This document shows positions 16,502 through 24,618 of a DNA stretch of 64,000 nucleotides, one piece after another (positions within the stretch are counted from its first letter, which is position 1; every line of letters begins with the position of its first letter). The notes under the pieces are model-generated. The model was not told the origin of the DNA and searched no databases. It saw only the letters and a list, made by a program, of their open reading frames with translations. The stretch comes from CADCTB01 sp964479465 (GTDB lineage Bacteria; Actinomycetota; Acidimicrobiia; Acidimicrobiales; AC-14), in assembly GCA_964479465.1 (NCBI GenBank), contig CAYZMG010000004.1:1-64000 (forward strand), in the 5' to 3' direction. Position numbers and translations under genes: made by a program.

Positions 16502-17392
16502 TCATCGCAGGTCGGCGAGCAGGGAGGAGCCGCCGGCATCGTCGAGGAGGCGCCGGGCCAGCCGCCGGCCAAGCTCATCAGGATCGTCGTCGGAATCGGT
16601 GTCCCGCATCACGATCCGCCCGTCCGGCGTCCCGATCATGGCGGTCAGCGTCACCCGGCCGTCGCCGTCGACGGTGGCATAGGCGCCCACGGGCAGATCA
16701 CACCCGCCCCCGACCTCGCGCAGCCACGCCCGTTCGGCGTCGACCGCCTGACGCGACGGCGCGTGCTCCAACGCCGCCAGCGCGGCGAGGACGGCGTCGT
16801 CGCCGGCCCGGCATTCGATGGCCAGGGCGCCCTGTCCGACCTGGGGCACCATCAGGCCGGGGGGCAGGACGTCGGTGACGTCCGACGTGCGCCCGAGCCG
16901 GTCCAGGGCGGCGACGGCCACCACGATGGCGGCGAATCCGCCGGCCTTGGCCAGTCGGGTGTCGATGTTGCCCCGGAGGCCGGCGAAGGTCAGGTCGGGA
17001 CGCAGCCAGGCGAGCTGGGCCCGCCGGCGCACGGAACCGGTGGCGATGCACGCGCCCGGCGGGAGCGAATCGAACCGCTGCCCGACCAGGGCGTCGCGGG
17101 CGTCGGCCCGCTCGGGCACCGCGGCGATGGTCAGTCCCTCGGGTGTCGACGACGGCAGATCCTTGGCCGAGTGAACGGCGAAGTCGGCCCGGCCGTCGAG
17201 CACCGCGGCCTGCACCTCCTTGGCGAACACGCCCCGGCCGCCCAGCTCCCAGATGGGCACGTCGGTCCGCCGGTCCCCCACCGTGTCGACCACGACCGTC
17301 TGAACCTCAATCCCCAGCAGTGCGGCGACCAGGTCGGTCTGGGCCCGCGCCAGCCGGCTACCGCGCGTCGCAGCGCGGAGGCTGGCCATCAT
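16502..17392 (-). CDS. hemC: Hydroxymethylbilane synthase (porphobilinogen deaminase)
   Basis: 296 residues. Polymerises four porphobilinogens to hydroxymethylbilane. Signatures: RGSRLARAQTD, VHSAKDLP, GSVRRRAQLA, GNIDTRL and the dipyrromethane-cofactor cysteine in GGGCDLPVGAYA. Start options TTG 17395, ATG 17392 and ATG 17389 lie together; ATG 17392 is taken with an AGG five bases upstream. Its start is seven bases past the hemA stop. Confidence 0.95.
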   Translation of the reverse strand: MMASLRAATRGSRLARAQTDLVAALLGIEVQTVVVDTVGDRRTDVPIWELGGRGVFAKEVQAAVLDGRADFAVHSAKDLPSSTPEGLTIAAVPERADARDALVGQRFDSLPPGACIATGSVRRRAQLAWLRPDLTFAGLRGNIDTRLAKAGGFAAIVVAVAALDRLGRTSDVTDVLPPGLMVPQVGQGALAIECRAGDDAVLAALAALEHAPSRQAVDAERAWLREVGGGCDLPVGAYATVDGDGRVTLTAMIGTPDGRIVMRDTDSDDDPDELGRRLARRLLDDAGGSSLLADLR

Positions 17393-17398
17393 CAAGAC

Positions 17399-18664
17399 CT
17401 AGAGGTCGAACAGCTCGGTCAGGGCGCCGGCCAGGCGCTCGCCCTTGGGCGACCCGGCGGCATCCTTCAGGCGCACGGTGGGGTCGTGCAACAGCTTGGC
17501 CAGCAGGCCCCGAGTCAGCGCCTCGACCGCCTCCCGCTCCCGCGGCTCCAGCCCGGCGAGGCGGTTGCGGTAGCGGGTCAGCTCGGCGATGCGCAGCTCT
17601 TCGGCCCGCTGGTGCAGGGCGGAGACGGTTGGCGTGGCCTGGCGGGCGGTGGTGGCCTCGACCCAGCGCTCGACCTCGTCGGCCACGATGGCCCGCACCG
17701 GCGCCACCTCCTTGCGGCGCTCGTCGAGATTGGCGGCGACGAAGCACTCGACGTCGGCCAGACCCAGCAGGCTCACGCCGGGCAGCTCGGAGGCGCGGGG
17801 GTCGATATCGCGGGGCATGCCCAGGTCGACGATCAGCAGCGGCCGGCCGGGCCGGAACTCCAGGGCCCTGGCCAGGTCATCGGCGCCCAGTACGACGCTG
17901 GTAGCGCCTGTGCTGGTGAGGAGAAGGTCGGCATCGGCGAGCGCTGCAGGGAGCCCATCGAGGGTGACCGCCTGGCCGCCGGCCCGCTCGGCCAGCTGCT
18001 CGGCCCGGGCCCACGTGCGGTTGGCGACGGTGACCCGGCTACCGGGAACCGCGGCCTCGGCCACCTCGTCGACCAGGCCGGCGCCCATCTCGCCGGCGCC
18101 CAGCACGACCACGCTGCGCCCCTCCAGCCCGGACAGCCGCTCGGTGGCCATGGCCACCGCGGCCTGCGACAGCGACGTGATCCCCCGGGCAATGGCCGTC
18201 TCGGTGCGCGCCCGCTTCCCCACCTCCAGGGCCTGGCGGAACAGAAGGGAGAGCCGGGCGCCGGCCGCCTCCTCCTGGCGAGCCCGCTCCCAGGCGTCAC
18301 GCACCTGGCCCAGGATCTGGGTCTCACCGACGACCACGGAGTCGAGGCCGGCGGTCACGCTGAACAGGTGGGCAGCGGCCGCTTCGTCGTAGTGGACGTA
18401 GAGGTGGTCCGAGAAGTCCTCGGGCGGCACGAACGAGAGCTCACTCAGGAAGTGGCGGACATCGGCCATGGCGCCGTGGAAGCGCTCGGCCACCACGTAC
18501 ACCTCCACCCGGTGACAGGTGGAGAGCACGACCGCCTCACTGAGGAAGTCGCGGGCCATGAGGTCGCCCAGGGCCTTGGGGAGGCGCTCGTCCCGCATCG
18601 CCATGCGCTCGAGAAGCTCGAGCGGGGCGGTGCGGTGGCTCAGTCCGACGACGACGACAGACAC
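17399..18664 (-). CDS. hemA: Glutamyl-tRNA reductase
   Basis: 421 residues, reduces glutamyl-tRNA to glutamate-1-semialdehyde, the first committed step of the C5 pathway. Catalytic Cys50 is in VLSTCHRVEVY; most family members have Asn where this protein has His51. NADP domain motif VVVLGAGEMGAGL and the spinal helix domain to the end are intact. GTG start at 18664 lies within the end of the sirohaem gene (25-bp overlap). Confidence 0.95.
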   Translation of the reverse strand: MSVVVVGLSHRTAPLELLERMAMRDERLPKALGDLMARDFLSEAVVLSTCHRVEVYVVAERFHGAMADVRHFLSELSFVPPEDFSDHLYVHYDEAAAAHLFSVTAGLDSVVVGETQILGQVRDAWERARQEEAAGARLSLLFRQALEVGKRARTETAIARGITSLSQAAVAMATERLSGLEGRSVVVLGAGEMGAGLVDEVAEAAVPGSRVTVANRTWARAEQLAERAGGQAVTLDGLPAALADADLLLTSTGATSVVLGADDLARALEFRPGRPLLIVDLGMPRDIDPRASELPGVSLLGLADVECFVAANLDERRKEVAPVRAIVADEVERWVEATTARQATPTVSALHQRAEELRIAELTRYRNRLAGLEPREREAVEALTRGLLAKLLHDPTVRLKDAAGSPKGERLAGALTELFDL

Positions 18665-19260
18665 GTCTGAAGACGCTCTCGAGCGTGGGCCAGGTCACCG
18701 GTGCGGATGAGGTCGAGCATGTCGGAGTCGAGGGCCGACCGCCAGTCGAGGCCCTCGGTGCTGACGCCGGCCGCCTTGAGCCCGTCGCGCTCGGTGGCCA
18801 GCAGGTCGAGCAGGACGGCGTACTCGGGGCCGATCTCCCCCTCGAGGCGCCGGCGCAGCCAAGTGGCAAGGGCGGGGCTGCGGCCGCCGGTGGAGACGGT
18901 GACCTGGAGGTCGCCCCGGCGGACGACCGACGGCAGGGTGAACGAGCAGTTGGCGGGGTCGTCGGCGCCGTTGACCCACACGCCGGCCCCCTGGCCGGCG
19001 TCGTACACCGCCCGGTTGACCGCCGGGTCGTCGGTGGCCGCGATCACGAGCCACATCCCGTCGAGGTCCGCGGGGCGCCACGGCCGCTCCTCGATCGTGA
19101 CCCCGTCCAGGGCCCGCAGCTGGGGGTCGACCCGCAGCGCAACCACCGTCACCCGGCCCCCGCACGCCAGCAACCCCTCCACCTTGCGAATGGCGACCTT
19201 TCCGCCCCCTACCACCAGGCAGCGCCGGCCGTCGAGCACCAGGTTCACCGGGTACTGCAT
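18640..19260 (-). CDS. Precorrin-2 dehydrogenase/sirohydrochlorin ferrochelatase (Met8/CysG N-terminal type)
   Basis: 206 residues. NAD-dependent oxidation of precorrin-2 towards sirohydrochlorin; motif VVGGGKVAIRKVEGLL near residue 17 and VVRRGDLQVTVSTGGRSPALA. It works with the CobA domain encoded downstream to make sirohaem. ATG at 19260 overlaps the rex stop (TGATG), so it is coupled to rex; its end overlaps hemA. A stand-alone domain of the three-domain CysG. Confidence 0.9.
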   Translation of the reverse strand: MQYPVNLVLDGRRCLVVGGGKVAIRKVEGLLACGGRVTVVALRVDPQLRALDGVTIEERPWRPADLDGMWLVIAATDDPAVNRAVYDAGQGAGVWVNGADDPANCSFTLPSVVRRGDLQVTVSTGGRSPALATWLRRRLEGEIGPEYAVLLDLLATERDGLKAAGVSTEGLDWRSALDSDMLDLIRTGDLAHARERLQTCLSSSSD

Positions 19261-20108
19261 CACTGGGCCTCGGCCACGCGGGGAGCGACCTCCCGCAGCT
19301 GCTGGTAAAAGGACAGGATCTGCAGCTCGATCGACAGGTCGACCTTGCGGAGCGACACGCCCCGAGGCACCTGGATGACCGCAGGGGCAAAGTTCAGGAT
19401 CGACGTCACGCCCGCCGCCACCAGCAGGTCGGCGACCTCCTGGGCCGATCCTGCCGGCGTGGCCACGATCCCGATGGCGATCTGCTCCTGGGCGGCGATG
19501 GCGGGCAGGTCGCCGAGGTGGCGGACGGGGAGGTCGGCCACGATCTCGCCCACTTTGGACACGTCGGCGTCGACCAGGGCGGCGATGCGGAAGCCGCGGG
19601 CGCCGAAGCCCCTGTAGTTGGCGAGGGCGTGGCCCAGGTTGCCGATGCCGACGATCACAACCGGCCAGTCCTGGGTCAGACCGAGAACCCGGTTGATCTG
19701 GACCAGCAGGAACTGCACGTCGTACCCCACACCCCGGGTGCCGTAGGAGCCCAGGTAGGAGAGGTCCTTGCGGACCTTGGCCGCGTTGACGCCGGCCATC
19801 TCGGCCAGTCGCTCGGAGGAGATGGTGATGGTGTGGGCGTCGGCCACCTCCAGCAGGCTGCGGAGGTAGACGGGCAGGCGGGCGACGGTGGCCTCGGGGA
19901 TGCGCCGGGGGTTGCGGGTGGGCGATCCCATGCCGGCGGTGGGCAGGACGGCCTCCACGGGAAGGGGCGGGCCCTCCCCAATGCCCTGGGCGGCACCCCC
20001 GTTGGAACCGGAGGTTGCAGAGGCCGTGTTTGCCATGGGACCGGAGGTCCACGCGGGGGCGTCGCGGGCGGGCGACGGGGAACCTTCGTCCCTCTTCGGG
20101 TCCTGCAT
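19260..20108 (-). CDS. rex: Redox-sensing transcriptional repressor Rex
   Basis: Winged-helix N-terminal domain (ATVARLPVYLRSLLEV, SSERLAEMAGVNAAKVRKDLSYLG) and Rossmann domain with VVIVGIGNLGHALANY for NADH/NAD sensing. It represses respiratory and fermentative genes when NADH is low in ratio. The 282-residue form from ATG 20108 has an extra 65-residue low-complexity N-terminus compared with Streptomyces Rex; starts at 20036 or later would shorten it. First gene of the rex-hem operon, as in Streptomyces (rex-hemACD). Confidence 0.93.
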   Translation of the reverse strand: MQDPKRDEGSPSPARDAPAWTSGPMANTASATSGSNGGAAQGIGEGPPLPVEAVLPTAGMGSPTRNPRRIPEATVARLPVYLRSLLEVADAHTITISSERLAEMAGVNAAKVRKDLSYLGSYGTRGVGYDVQFLLVQINRVLGLTQDWPVVIVGIGNLGHALANYRGFGARGFRIAALVDADVSKVGEIVADLPVRHLGDLPAIAAQEQIAIGIVATPAGSAQEVADLLVAAGVTSILNFAPAVIQVPRGVSLRKVDLSIELQILSFYQQLREVAPRVAEAQ

Positions 20109-20146
20109 TGCCCGAAGTGTACGTGACTTCGTGCGTTTGTTCACAA
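20109..20146 (-). promoter_or_regulatory. Putative rex promoter with a partial Rex site
   Basis: On the minus strand TACACT (20121-20116) ends seven bases before the ATG at 20108, so transcription may begin at or near the start codon. A TTGTGAA half-site (20146-20140) lies 19 bp farther upstream. It matches one half of the Rex operator TTGTGAA-N6-TTCACAA; the second half is not conserved. Confidence 0.4.
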
Positions 20147-20256
20147 GCGCCCTCTTCTGCCCAGCACCCCAATCGTACCGCCGCCCCTCAAGATTCCGGC
20201 CCCGATCGCCGAAGCGGAGATCAACGAAGCAACAACAGACGAGCAAGGGAAAGGCA

Positions 20257-20955
20257 ATGGGACCCCAGGGCCGGTGGAGGGCGAGAGTGGCGGCAGTCGT
20301 GACCGCGACCGCCCTCTCGGCGGCCGTCCTCGCCGTCGCCGGGCCCGCCCAGGCCGCCTCGGCGGAGGAATCGAAGGTTCTGGCCCTCACCAATCAGGTG
20401 CGGGCATCGGTCGGGGCGCCGGCGCTGGCATGGGACGAGGAGATGGCCGGCATCGCCCGGACCTGGGCCGCCAAGTTGGCCGCCGACGGGGTCATCTCCC
20501 ACAACCCGACCTACAGCCGCCAGATCAACGGCACCTGGACCAAAGCCAGCGAGAACGTGGGCCAGGGGCCGAATATCGACACCGTTCACCGGGCACTGGT
20601 CGCCAGCCGTTCCCACTACGTGAACATCATCGACACCGAAGTGACCTCCATGGGCGTCGGCGTGGCGACCTCGGGCAACACCGTCTTCATCGTCGAGAAC
20701 TTCGTCGGTCGTGCCGGCGCAGTCGTCCCCAAGGTGACCACCACCACCAAGGCGCCGGCGCCGCCCACCACCGCCGCCCGGCCCGCCACCACCGTGGCCC
20801 CCAAGCCGCCGGCCGCGCCCAAGCCGACCCCCACGACCACCGCTCCCCCGACCACCGTGCCGGCGCCGCCGGCGGCGGCCAAATCCGTCATCGACGCCTC
20901 GCCGTGGGGCTACCTCGTCATCGACATCAGTTTGCTTGAGCCGGCCTCCGGGTGA
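20257..20955 (+). CDS. Secreted CAP-domain (SCP/PR-1-like) protein
   Basis: 232 residues. N-terminal signal peptide (hydrophobic stretch 10-32, cleavage after AQA), then a CAP domain from about 34 to 155: LTNQVRASVGAPALAWDEEMAGIARTWA, the HNPT strand and ASENVGQG. A long Thr/Pro/Ala-rich tail (about 160-215) follows, then a short hydrophobic end. Extracellular role of bacterial CAP proteins is not settled. ATG 20257 with AGGGAAAGG upstream. Its stop overlaps a possible GTG for the next gene. Confidence 0.88.
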   Translation: MGPQGRWRARVAAVVTATALSAAVLAVAGPAQAASAEESKVLALTNQVRASVGAPALAWDEEMAGIARTWAAKLAADGVISHNPTYSRQINGTWTKASENVGQGPNIDTVHRALVASRSHYVNIIDTEVTSMGVGVATSGNTVFIVENFVGRAGAVVPKVTTTTKAPAPPTTAARPATTVAPKPPAAPKPTPTTTAPPTTVPAPPAAAKSVIDASPWGYLVIDISLLEPASG

Positions 20956-20984
20956 CGAGGCCCAAGCGGGTAGCATGCGTAGTC

Positions 20985-21362
20985 GTGTCCCGCACGATCC
21001 GGGTGATGGTGGTCGATGACACTGACCACGTGCGCCGCATGCTCACCTCGATGCTCTCCCTCGACGGCTACGAGGTGGTGGGTGACGTCGCCAGCGGGCC
21101 CGCCGCGTTCGAGGCGGTGGTCGAGGCCGACCCCGACATCGTGGTGATCGACTACAAGATGCCGGGCATGGACGGCCTGGACACGGCCCGCGGCATCCGC
21201 CAGCGCCGGCCCGACCAGGTGATGATCCTCTACACCGCCTACATCGACGAGCCCCTCGAGCGGGCCGCCGCCGCCGCCGGCATCTCCCTGTGCATCGGCA
21301 AGGTCGACGGGTTGTCCTCGCTGGAACGCGAGATCAACCGCCTCTGCGCCAGCCTCTTCTAG
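20985..21362 (+). CDS. Single-domain response regulator (receiver only)
   Basis: 125 residues, a complete receiver domain without an output domain: acidic pair in MVVDDTDHV, phosphoacceptor Asp in IVVIDYKMPGMDG, TAY as the switch Thr region and K in IGKVDG. It acts by protein contacts, like CheY-type proteins. GTG 20985 is preferred, with TAGCAT (20971-20976) eight bases upstream as a leaderless-type promoter; GTG 20952 would be coupled to the CAP gene. No histidine kinase lies in the window. Confidence 0.85.
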   Translation: MSRTIRVMVVDDTDHVRRMLTSMLSLDGYEVVGDVASGPAAFEAVVEADPDIVVIDYKMPGMDGLDTARGIRQRRPDQVMILYTAYIDEPLERAAAAAGISLCIGKVDGLSSLEREINRLCASLF

Positions 21363-21451
21363 TGAGGCCGTCGATCGCTATCCTGCTCGCCGGGCTGCTG
21401 GTCCTGATTCTCGGCGCCTCGATCATCCAGTTCTTCGTGCTCGCGCGCTAA
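21362..21451 (+). CDS. 29-residue single-helix membrane microprotein
   Basis: The GTG at 21362 overlaps the receiver gene's TAG by one base (TAGTG). The 29-codon frame encodes a basic first residue pair, then an unbroken hydrophobic stretch (IAILLAGLLVLILGASIIQFF) and ends LAR before TAA. Charge and hydrophobic layout are those of a small bitopic membrane protein. Overlap with the receiver suggests coupled synthesis. No family is recognised; a chance frame is possible. Confidence 0.5.
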   Translation: MRPSIAILLAGLLVLILGASIIQFFVLAR

Positions 21452-21587
21452 ATCCCGGCGGCCGCACCTGCCGCCGGGAGGCGGCCCCACTCGGCTGCCG
21501 GCCAGGAAGGGCGGCGGAGGCCTGCCGGCTCCGCCGGCGGGCCGGAGCGCAGCTGCCTCGTCGAGCAACCTCTGGTTGCGAAGGCGA
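21452..21587. other. Intergenic space between convergent genes
   Basis: 136 bp between the microprotein stop and the SAM hydrolase stop. It holds GC-rich short inverted segments (for example CCGGCGG with CCGCCGG around 21456-21476) and could terminate both transcripts. No gene seen. Confidence 0.35.
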
Positions 21588-22412
21588 CTACTCCGCGGCC
21601 TTGATGGTCACTGAGTCACCGGCGGCGATGCGTAGCTCCTCCGACGCCGAGCGCCGGTCGAGGACGATCGACACCAGCCCGTAGGAGTCGGTGACCAGGC
21701 CGATCTGGCCGGACCGCAGGTCCGAGTAGCTGCGGGCCCGGATCGCTTTGCGGGTCTTGTCGCCCGAGACGAGGACCAGCGGGTCGTCCATGAGCAGCAG
21801 GTCGTCGGGGTCGACGTTGAGCTGGATGTTCCCGAACCGGTCCACCCACAGGACCTCGCCGGTCACCGCTCCGTCCTCCTGGCGCGACAGCGGCATGATG
21901 CCCGGCAGCAGAGTGATCGGGTCGATCAGCTCACCGAGCTCGGCCAGGTCGACGCCGGCGCACAGGTGGGCGGCCGCCGGGGCGAAGATGTCGCGGCCGG
22001 CGAAGGTCGGGCCCGGCGCCGGCAGGTGGTACTCCTCGTTGGTCAACGACACGGCCCGGCGGGCGCCGCCGACCATGGCCACCGCCGGGGCCAGCAGGCC
22101 GTTGTCGGGCCCGACCAGGATCGCAGCCCGACCGTCGCCGTTCTCGCCGCCGGCCTCCACCGCCACCGCCCGGCGGTTCGAGCCCACGCCGGGGTCGATC
22201 ACGGCCAACACGACCGATGGGGTGAGGGTCAGGTACTGCATGCTGCGGGCCAAGGCCAGGGCGCCGGCCCGGATGTCGTGGGCGGGGATGGAATGGGTGA
22301 CGTCGCCCACGGTGACCTGGGGCGCGATGGCACGGACGACCGCTTTCACCACCCCGACAAATTCGTCCTCCAGTCCGTAGTCGGACAGGAACCAGACGGT
22401 GTCGAACGTCAC
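21588..22412 (-). CDS. SAM hydrolase/hydroxide adenosyltransferase (DUF62 family)
   Basis: 274 residues. Two-domain family that cleaves S-adenosylmethionine to adenosine and methionine with water; relatives are SAM-dependent chlorinase and fluorinase. Family positions are visible: FLSDYGLEDEFVGVVK, VIDPGVGSNRR, VGPDNGLL, GRDIFAPAAAHL and WVDRFGNIQLN. Absence of clear halide-loop evidence supports the hydroxide version. GTG at 22412 overlaps the stop of the HTH gene (GTGA). Confidence 0.88.
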   Translation of the reverse strand: MTFDTVWFLSDYGLEDEFVGVVKAVVRAIAPQVTVGDVTHSIPAHDIRAGALALARSMQYLTLTPSVVLAVIDPGVGSNRRAVAVEAGGENGDGRAAILVGPDNGLLAPAVAMVGGARRAVSLTNEEYHLPAPGPTFAGRDIFAPAAAHLCAGVDLAELGELIDPITLLPGIMPLSRQEDGAVTGEVLWVDRFGNIQLNVDPDDLLLMDDPLVLVSGDKTRKAIRARSYSDLRSGQIGLVTDSYGLVSIVLDRRSASEELRIAAGDSVTIKAAE

Positions 22413-22606
22413 CCGGCCTGCGTGTACGTGCTCGCCAGGTAGCTGTCGACGTCTTCCTCACGCACCCGGTAGGACTTGCCCACCCGCACCGAGGCGAGCT
22501 GGCCGGCCTTGAGCAGGCGGTAGACGGTCATAGTGGAGACCCGCAGTTGGCCCGCGACCTCCGCGACGGTAAGAAACCGGGCCCGTTCGTGAGATTGCGA
22601 AACCAA
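22409..22606 (-). CDS. Excisionase-type HTH protein, Rv0500A-like
   Basis: 65 residues: one MerR/excisionase-type helix-turn-helix, with FLTVAEVAGQLRVSTMTVYRLLKAGQLASVRVGKSYRV. Nearly the same pattern as Mycobacterium tuberculosis Rv0500A, which also sits by proC, and this synteny supports orthology. TTG start at 22606, AGGGG upstream; TACATT near 22646 on this strand is a possible -10. Probably a DNA-binding regulator of unknown targets. Confidence 0.87.
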   Translation of the reverse strand: MVSQSHERARFLTVAEVAGQLRVSTMTVYRLLKAGQLASVRVGKSYRVREEDVDSYLASTYTQAG

Positions 22607-22668
22607 GATCGATCACCCCTCTTCGCCTGTAGGCAATGTATGCCCAATGGGCGCCGGCAGGAAAGGGC

Positions 22669-23460
22669 TCAGCCGCCGAGGGCCCTCGAGCGCTCGGTGG
22701 CGGCAGTGACGGCCTCCATGAACGCGGCCCGTACGGCCCGTGACTCCAAGGCCGCGAGGCCGGCGGCGGTGGTGCCGCCGGGCGACGTCACCGCCGCCCG
22801 CAGCGCCTCGGGACGCTCGCCCGACTCGGAGAGGAGTCGGGCCGAGCCGAGCAGGGTCTGGATGGTGAGCGTCTCGCTCACCGTGCGGGGCAGGCCGGAA
22901 GCCACGCCGGCCTCGATGAGGGCCTCGGCCACGAGGAAGACGTACGCCGGCCCCGATCCCGACAGCCCGGTCACCGCGTCGAGGAGCTTCTCGGGGACGC
23001 GCTCCACCTTGCCCACTGCCGAGAGGATCTCCTCGGCCCAGGCCAGATCGTCGTCGGTGGCGGCCGCGCCGGCGGCGATGGCGGCTGCCCCGCAGCCGAC
23101 CAGCGCCGGCGTGTTGGGCATGGCCCGTATCACCGCCGCCCCCTCGCCCAGCCAGGTCTCGAGGTGGGCCAGCCTCACGCCGGCGGCGATGGACAAGACC
23201 CGCCCGATGCCGGCGCCGGCCAATGCCCGGCAGGCGGCCTCGACGTCGGCCGGCTTCACGGCAACGACGGCGCCCTTGGCGCCGGCGGTGACCTCAGCGG
23301 CCAGTCCCAGACCGGGGTAGGCCTCCGCCAGCTCGTCCCGCCGGCCGGCGACCGGCTCCACGACCAGGACCTCCTCCGCCTTGGCCCAGCCCGAGGCCAG
23401 CAGGCCCGACACCAGGGCGGCGCCCATTTTCCCACCGCCGAGCACTACGAGCCGCGTCAT
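22669..23460 (-). CDS. proC: Pyrroline-5-carboxylate reductase
   Basis: 263 residues. Last step of proline synthesis, NAD(P)H-dependent. Rossmann start VVLGGGKMGAALVSGLL, then VIRAMPNTPALVGCG and the signature LSGSGPAYVFLVAEALIEAGVASGL. ATG 23460. Separated from the downstream HTH gene by 62 bp that include a small GCCC-AAT-GGGC hairpin. Confidence 0.95.
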   Translation of the reverse strand: MTRLVVLGGGKMGAALVSGLLASGWAKAEEVLVVEPVAGRRDELAEAYPGLGLAAEVTAGAKGAVVAVKPADVEAACRALAGAGIGRVLSIAAGVRLAHLETWLGEGAAVIRAMPNTPALVGCGAAAIAAGAAATDDDLAWAEEILSAVGKVERVPEKLLDAVTGLSGSGPAYVFLVAEALIEAGVASGLPRTVSETLTIQTLLGSARLLSESGERPEALRAAVTSPGGTTAAGLAALESRAVRAAFMEAVTAATERSRALGG

Positions 23461-23469
23461 CCCGGCACG

Positions 23470-24618
23470 TTACGGCAGGTAGCGGGTCGGGTCCTGCGGG
23501 CTGCCGTTGACCCGGGTCTCGAAATGCAGGTGGGAGCCGGTGGAGTTGCCGGTGGAGCCCATGTCGCCGATGAGGTCGCCCTGGCTCACCCGCTGGCCGT
23601 CGCTGGCCCGGAGCCGGGTCATGTGGGCGTACAGCGTCGAGAAGCCGCCCCCGTGGTCGATGACGATGCAGTTGCCGTACCCGCCGTTCCAGCCGGCCAG
23701 GATGATCGTGCCGGCCTTGGCCGCCCGGATGGGCGTGCCGGTGCCGTTGGCGATGTCGATGCCGGCGTGGAGCGAACCCCACCGGTAGCCGAAGCCCGAG
23801 GTGACCGACCCGTTCGTCGGCCATGCCACACCGCTGCCGCCCACCCTGGCCGGGGCGGCGTTGGCCGCGGCGGCGCTGGCCGCGGCCGGCGCCCGGGAGG
23901 CCTCCGCCTGGCGAGACCGGATGAGCGCCGAGAGCGTGGCCTCCTCCCGCGAGAGCGCCGCCACCTCGGAGGTCACCTGTTCGATACGGGCGTCGAGGGC
24001 GTTCTTCAGCTTGACCTGGTCGTTGCGGGCCTTTTCCAGTCCGGCCAGCTTCTCGGCGGCGGCCTTCTTGCGATCGGCGGCCACGCTGGCCGCCTCGGCC
24101 AGGTTCTCCTTCTCCATCTGCTCGTCCTGGCGGGCAGCGCGCATCTGGTCGACGATGTCGCGGTCGCTGGAAACCACGTGGGCCAGCAGGGCCTGGCGCC
24201 GGCTGGCCTCGCCCAAGTCCTTCGACCGGACGATCTCGAGCAGGGTGTCGCCCCCTGGGTGCACGTAGGCCCGCACCGCCGCTTCCGAGACCTTGGCCCG
24301 CAGTTCGGCCATCTTGGCCTCGGTGGCGGCCAGCCGGGCCTGGGCGGTGGTCAGGCTCCGCTCCGCCGCCCTGAGCGACTGCTGGGCGGCGTCGGTGTTG
24401 GCGGCCTCGATGGCCACACCGGCGTCGAGCGCCCTGACTGCGGCCTCCAATTCGGCGTCGTTGGCCTTCAGTGTGTCGAGCTGGGCGGCGGCCTGTGCCT
24501 TCTTGGCATTGGCTGCGGCCCGCTTCTCCTCGGGCGTGGGGTCGGCAAAGGCCGGCGTGGCCAAGGCCATCACCAGAAAGACAACGAGTGCGCGGGCTGA
24601 GCCCCTCAGGTTGGCCAT
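23470..24618 (-). CDS. Secreted M23 (LytM) peptidase with coiled-coil domain
   Basis: 382 residues: signal peptide (1-25, AFA cleavage), two long coiled-coil stretches (about 30-115 and 150-225, rich in Ala/Glu/Lys heptads), a linker, and a C-terminal M23 domain (about 255-382). Zinc ligands H-x3-D in LHAGIDIANG and HLH in SHLHFETRVNG are present, so it may be catalytic. EnvC-like layout suggests a cell-wall hydrolase or an activator of amidases at division. ATG 24618 with GGAG upstream. Its leader is long and folded. Confidence 0.92.
   Translation of the reverse strand: MANLRGSARALVVFLVMALATPAFADPTPEEKRAAANAKKAQAAAQLDTLKANDAELEAAVRALDAGVAIEAANTDAAQQSLRAAERSLTTAQARLAATEAKMAELRAKVSEAAVRAYVHPGGDTLLEIVRSKDLGEASRRQALLAHVVSSDRDIVDQMRAARQDEQMEKENLAEAASVAADRKKAAAEKLAGLEKARNDQVKLKNALDARIEQVTSEVAALSREEATLSALIRSRQAEASRAPAAASAAAANAAPARVGGSGVAWPTNGSVTSGFGYRWGSLHAGIDIANGTGTPIRAAKAGTIILAGWNGGYGNCIVIDHGGGFSTLYAHMTRLRASDGQRVSQGDLIGDMGSTGNSTGSHLHFETRVNGSPQDPTRYLP

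Noticed and set aside
16139..18670. An 843-codon plus-strand frame opposite hemC and hemA
   Set aside because: Complete hemC and hemA motifs are on the minus strand; the plus frame is low-complexity Arg/Gly/His text.
20122..20146. A full Rex operator ahead of rex
   Set aside because: Only one half-site (TTGTGAA) fits; the other half has few matches, so I list it only as partial.
21588..22412. SAM-dependent fluorinase or chlorinase
   Set aside because: The sequence fits the broader hydroxide adenosyltransferase group and has no evident halide-specific loop; no organohalogen genes are near.
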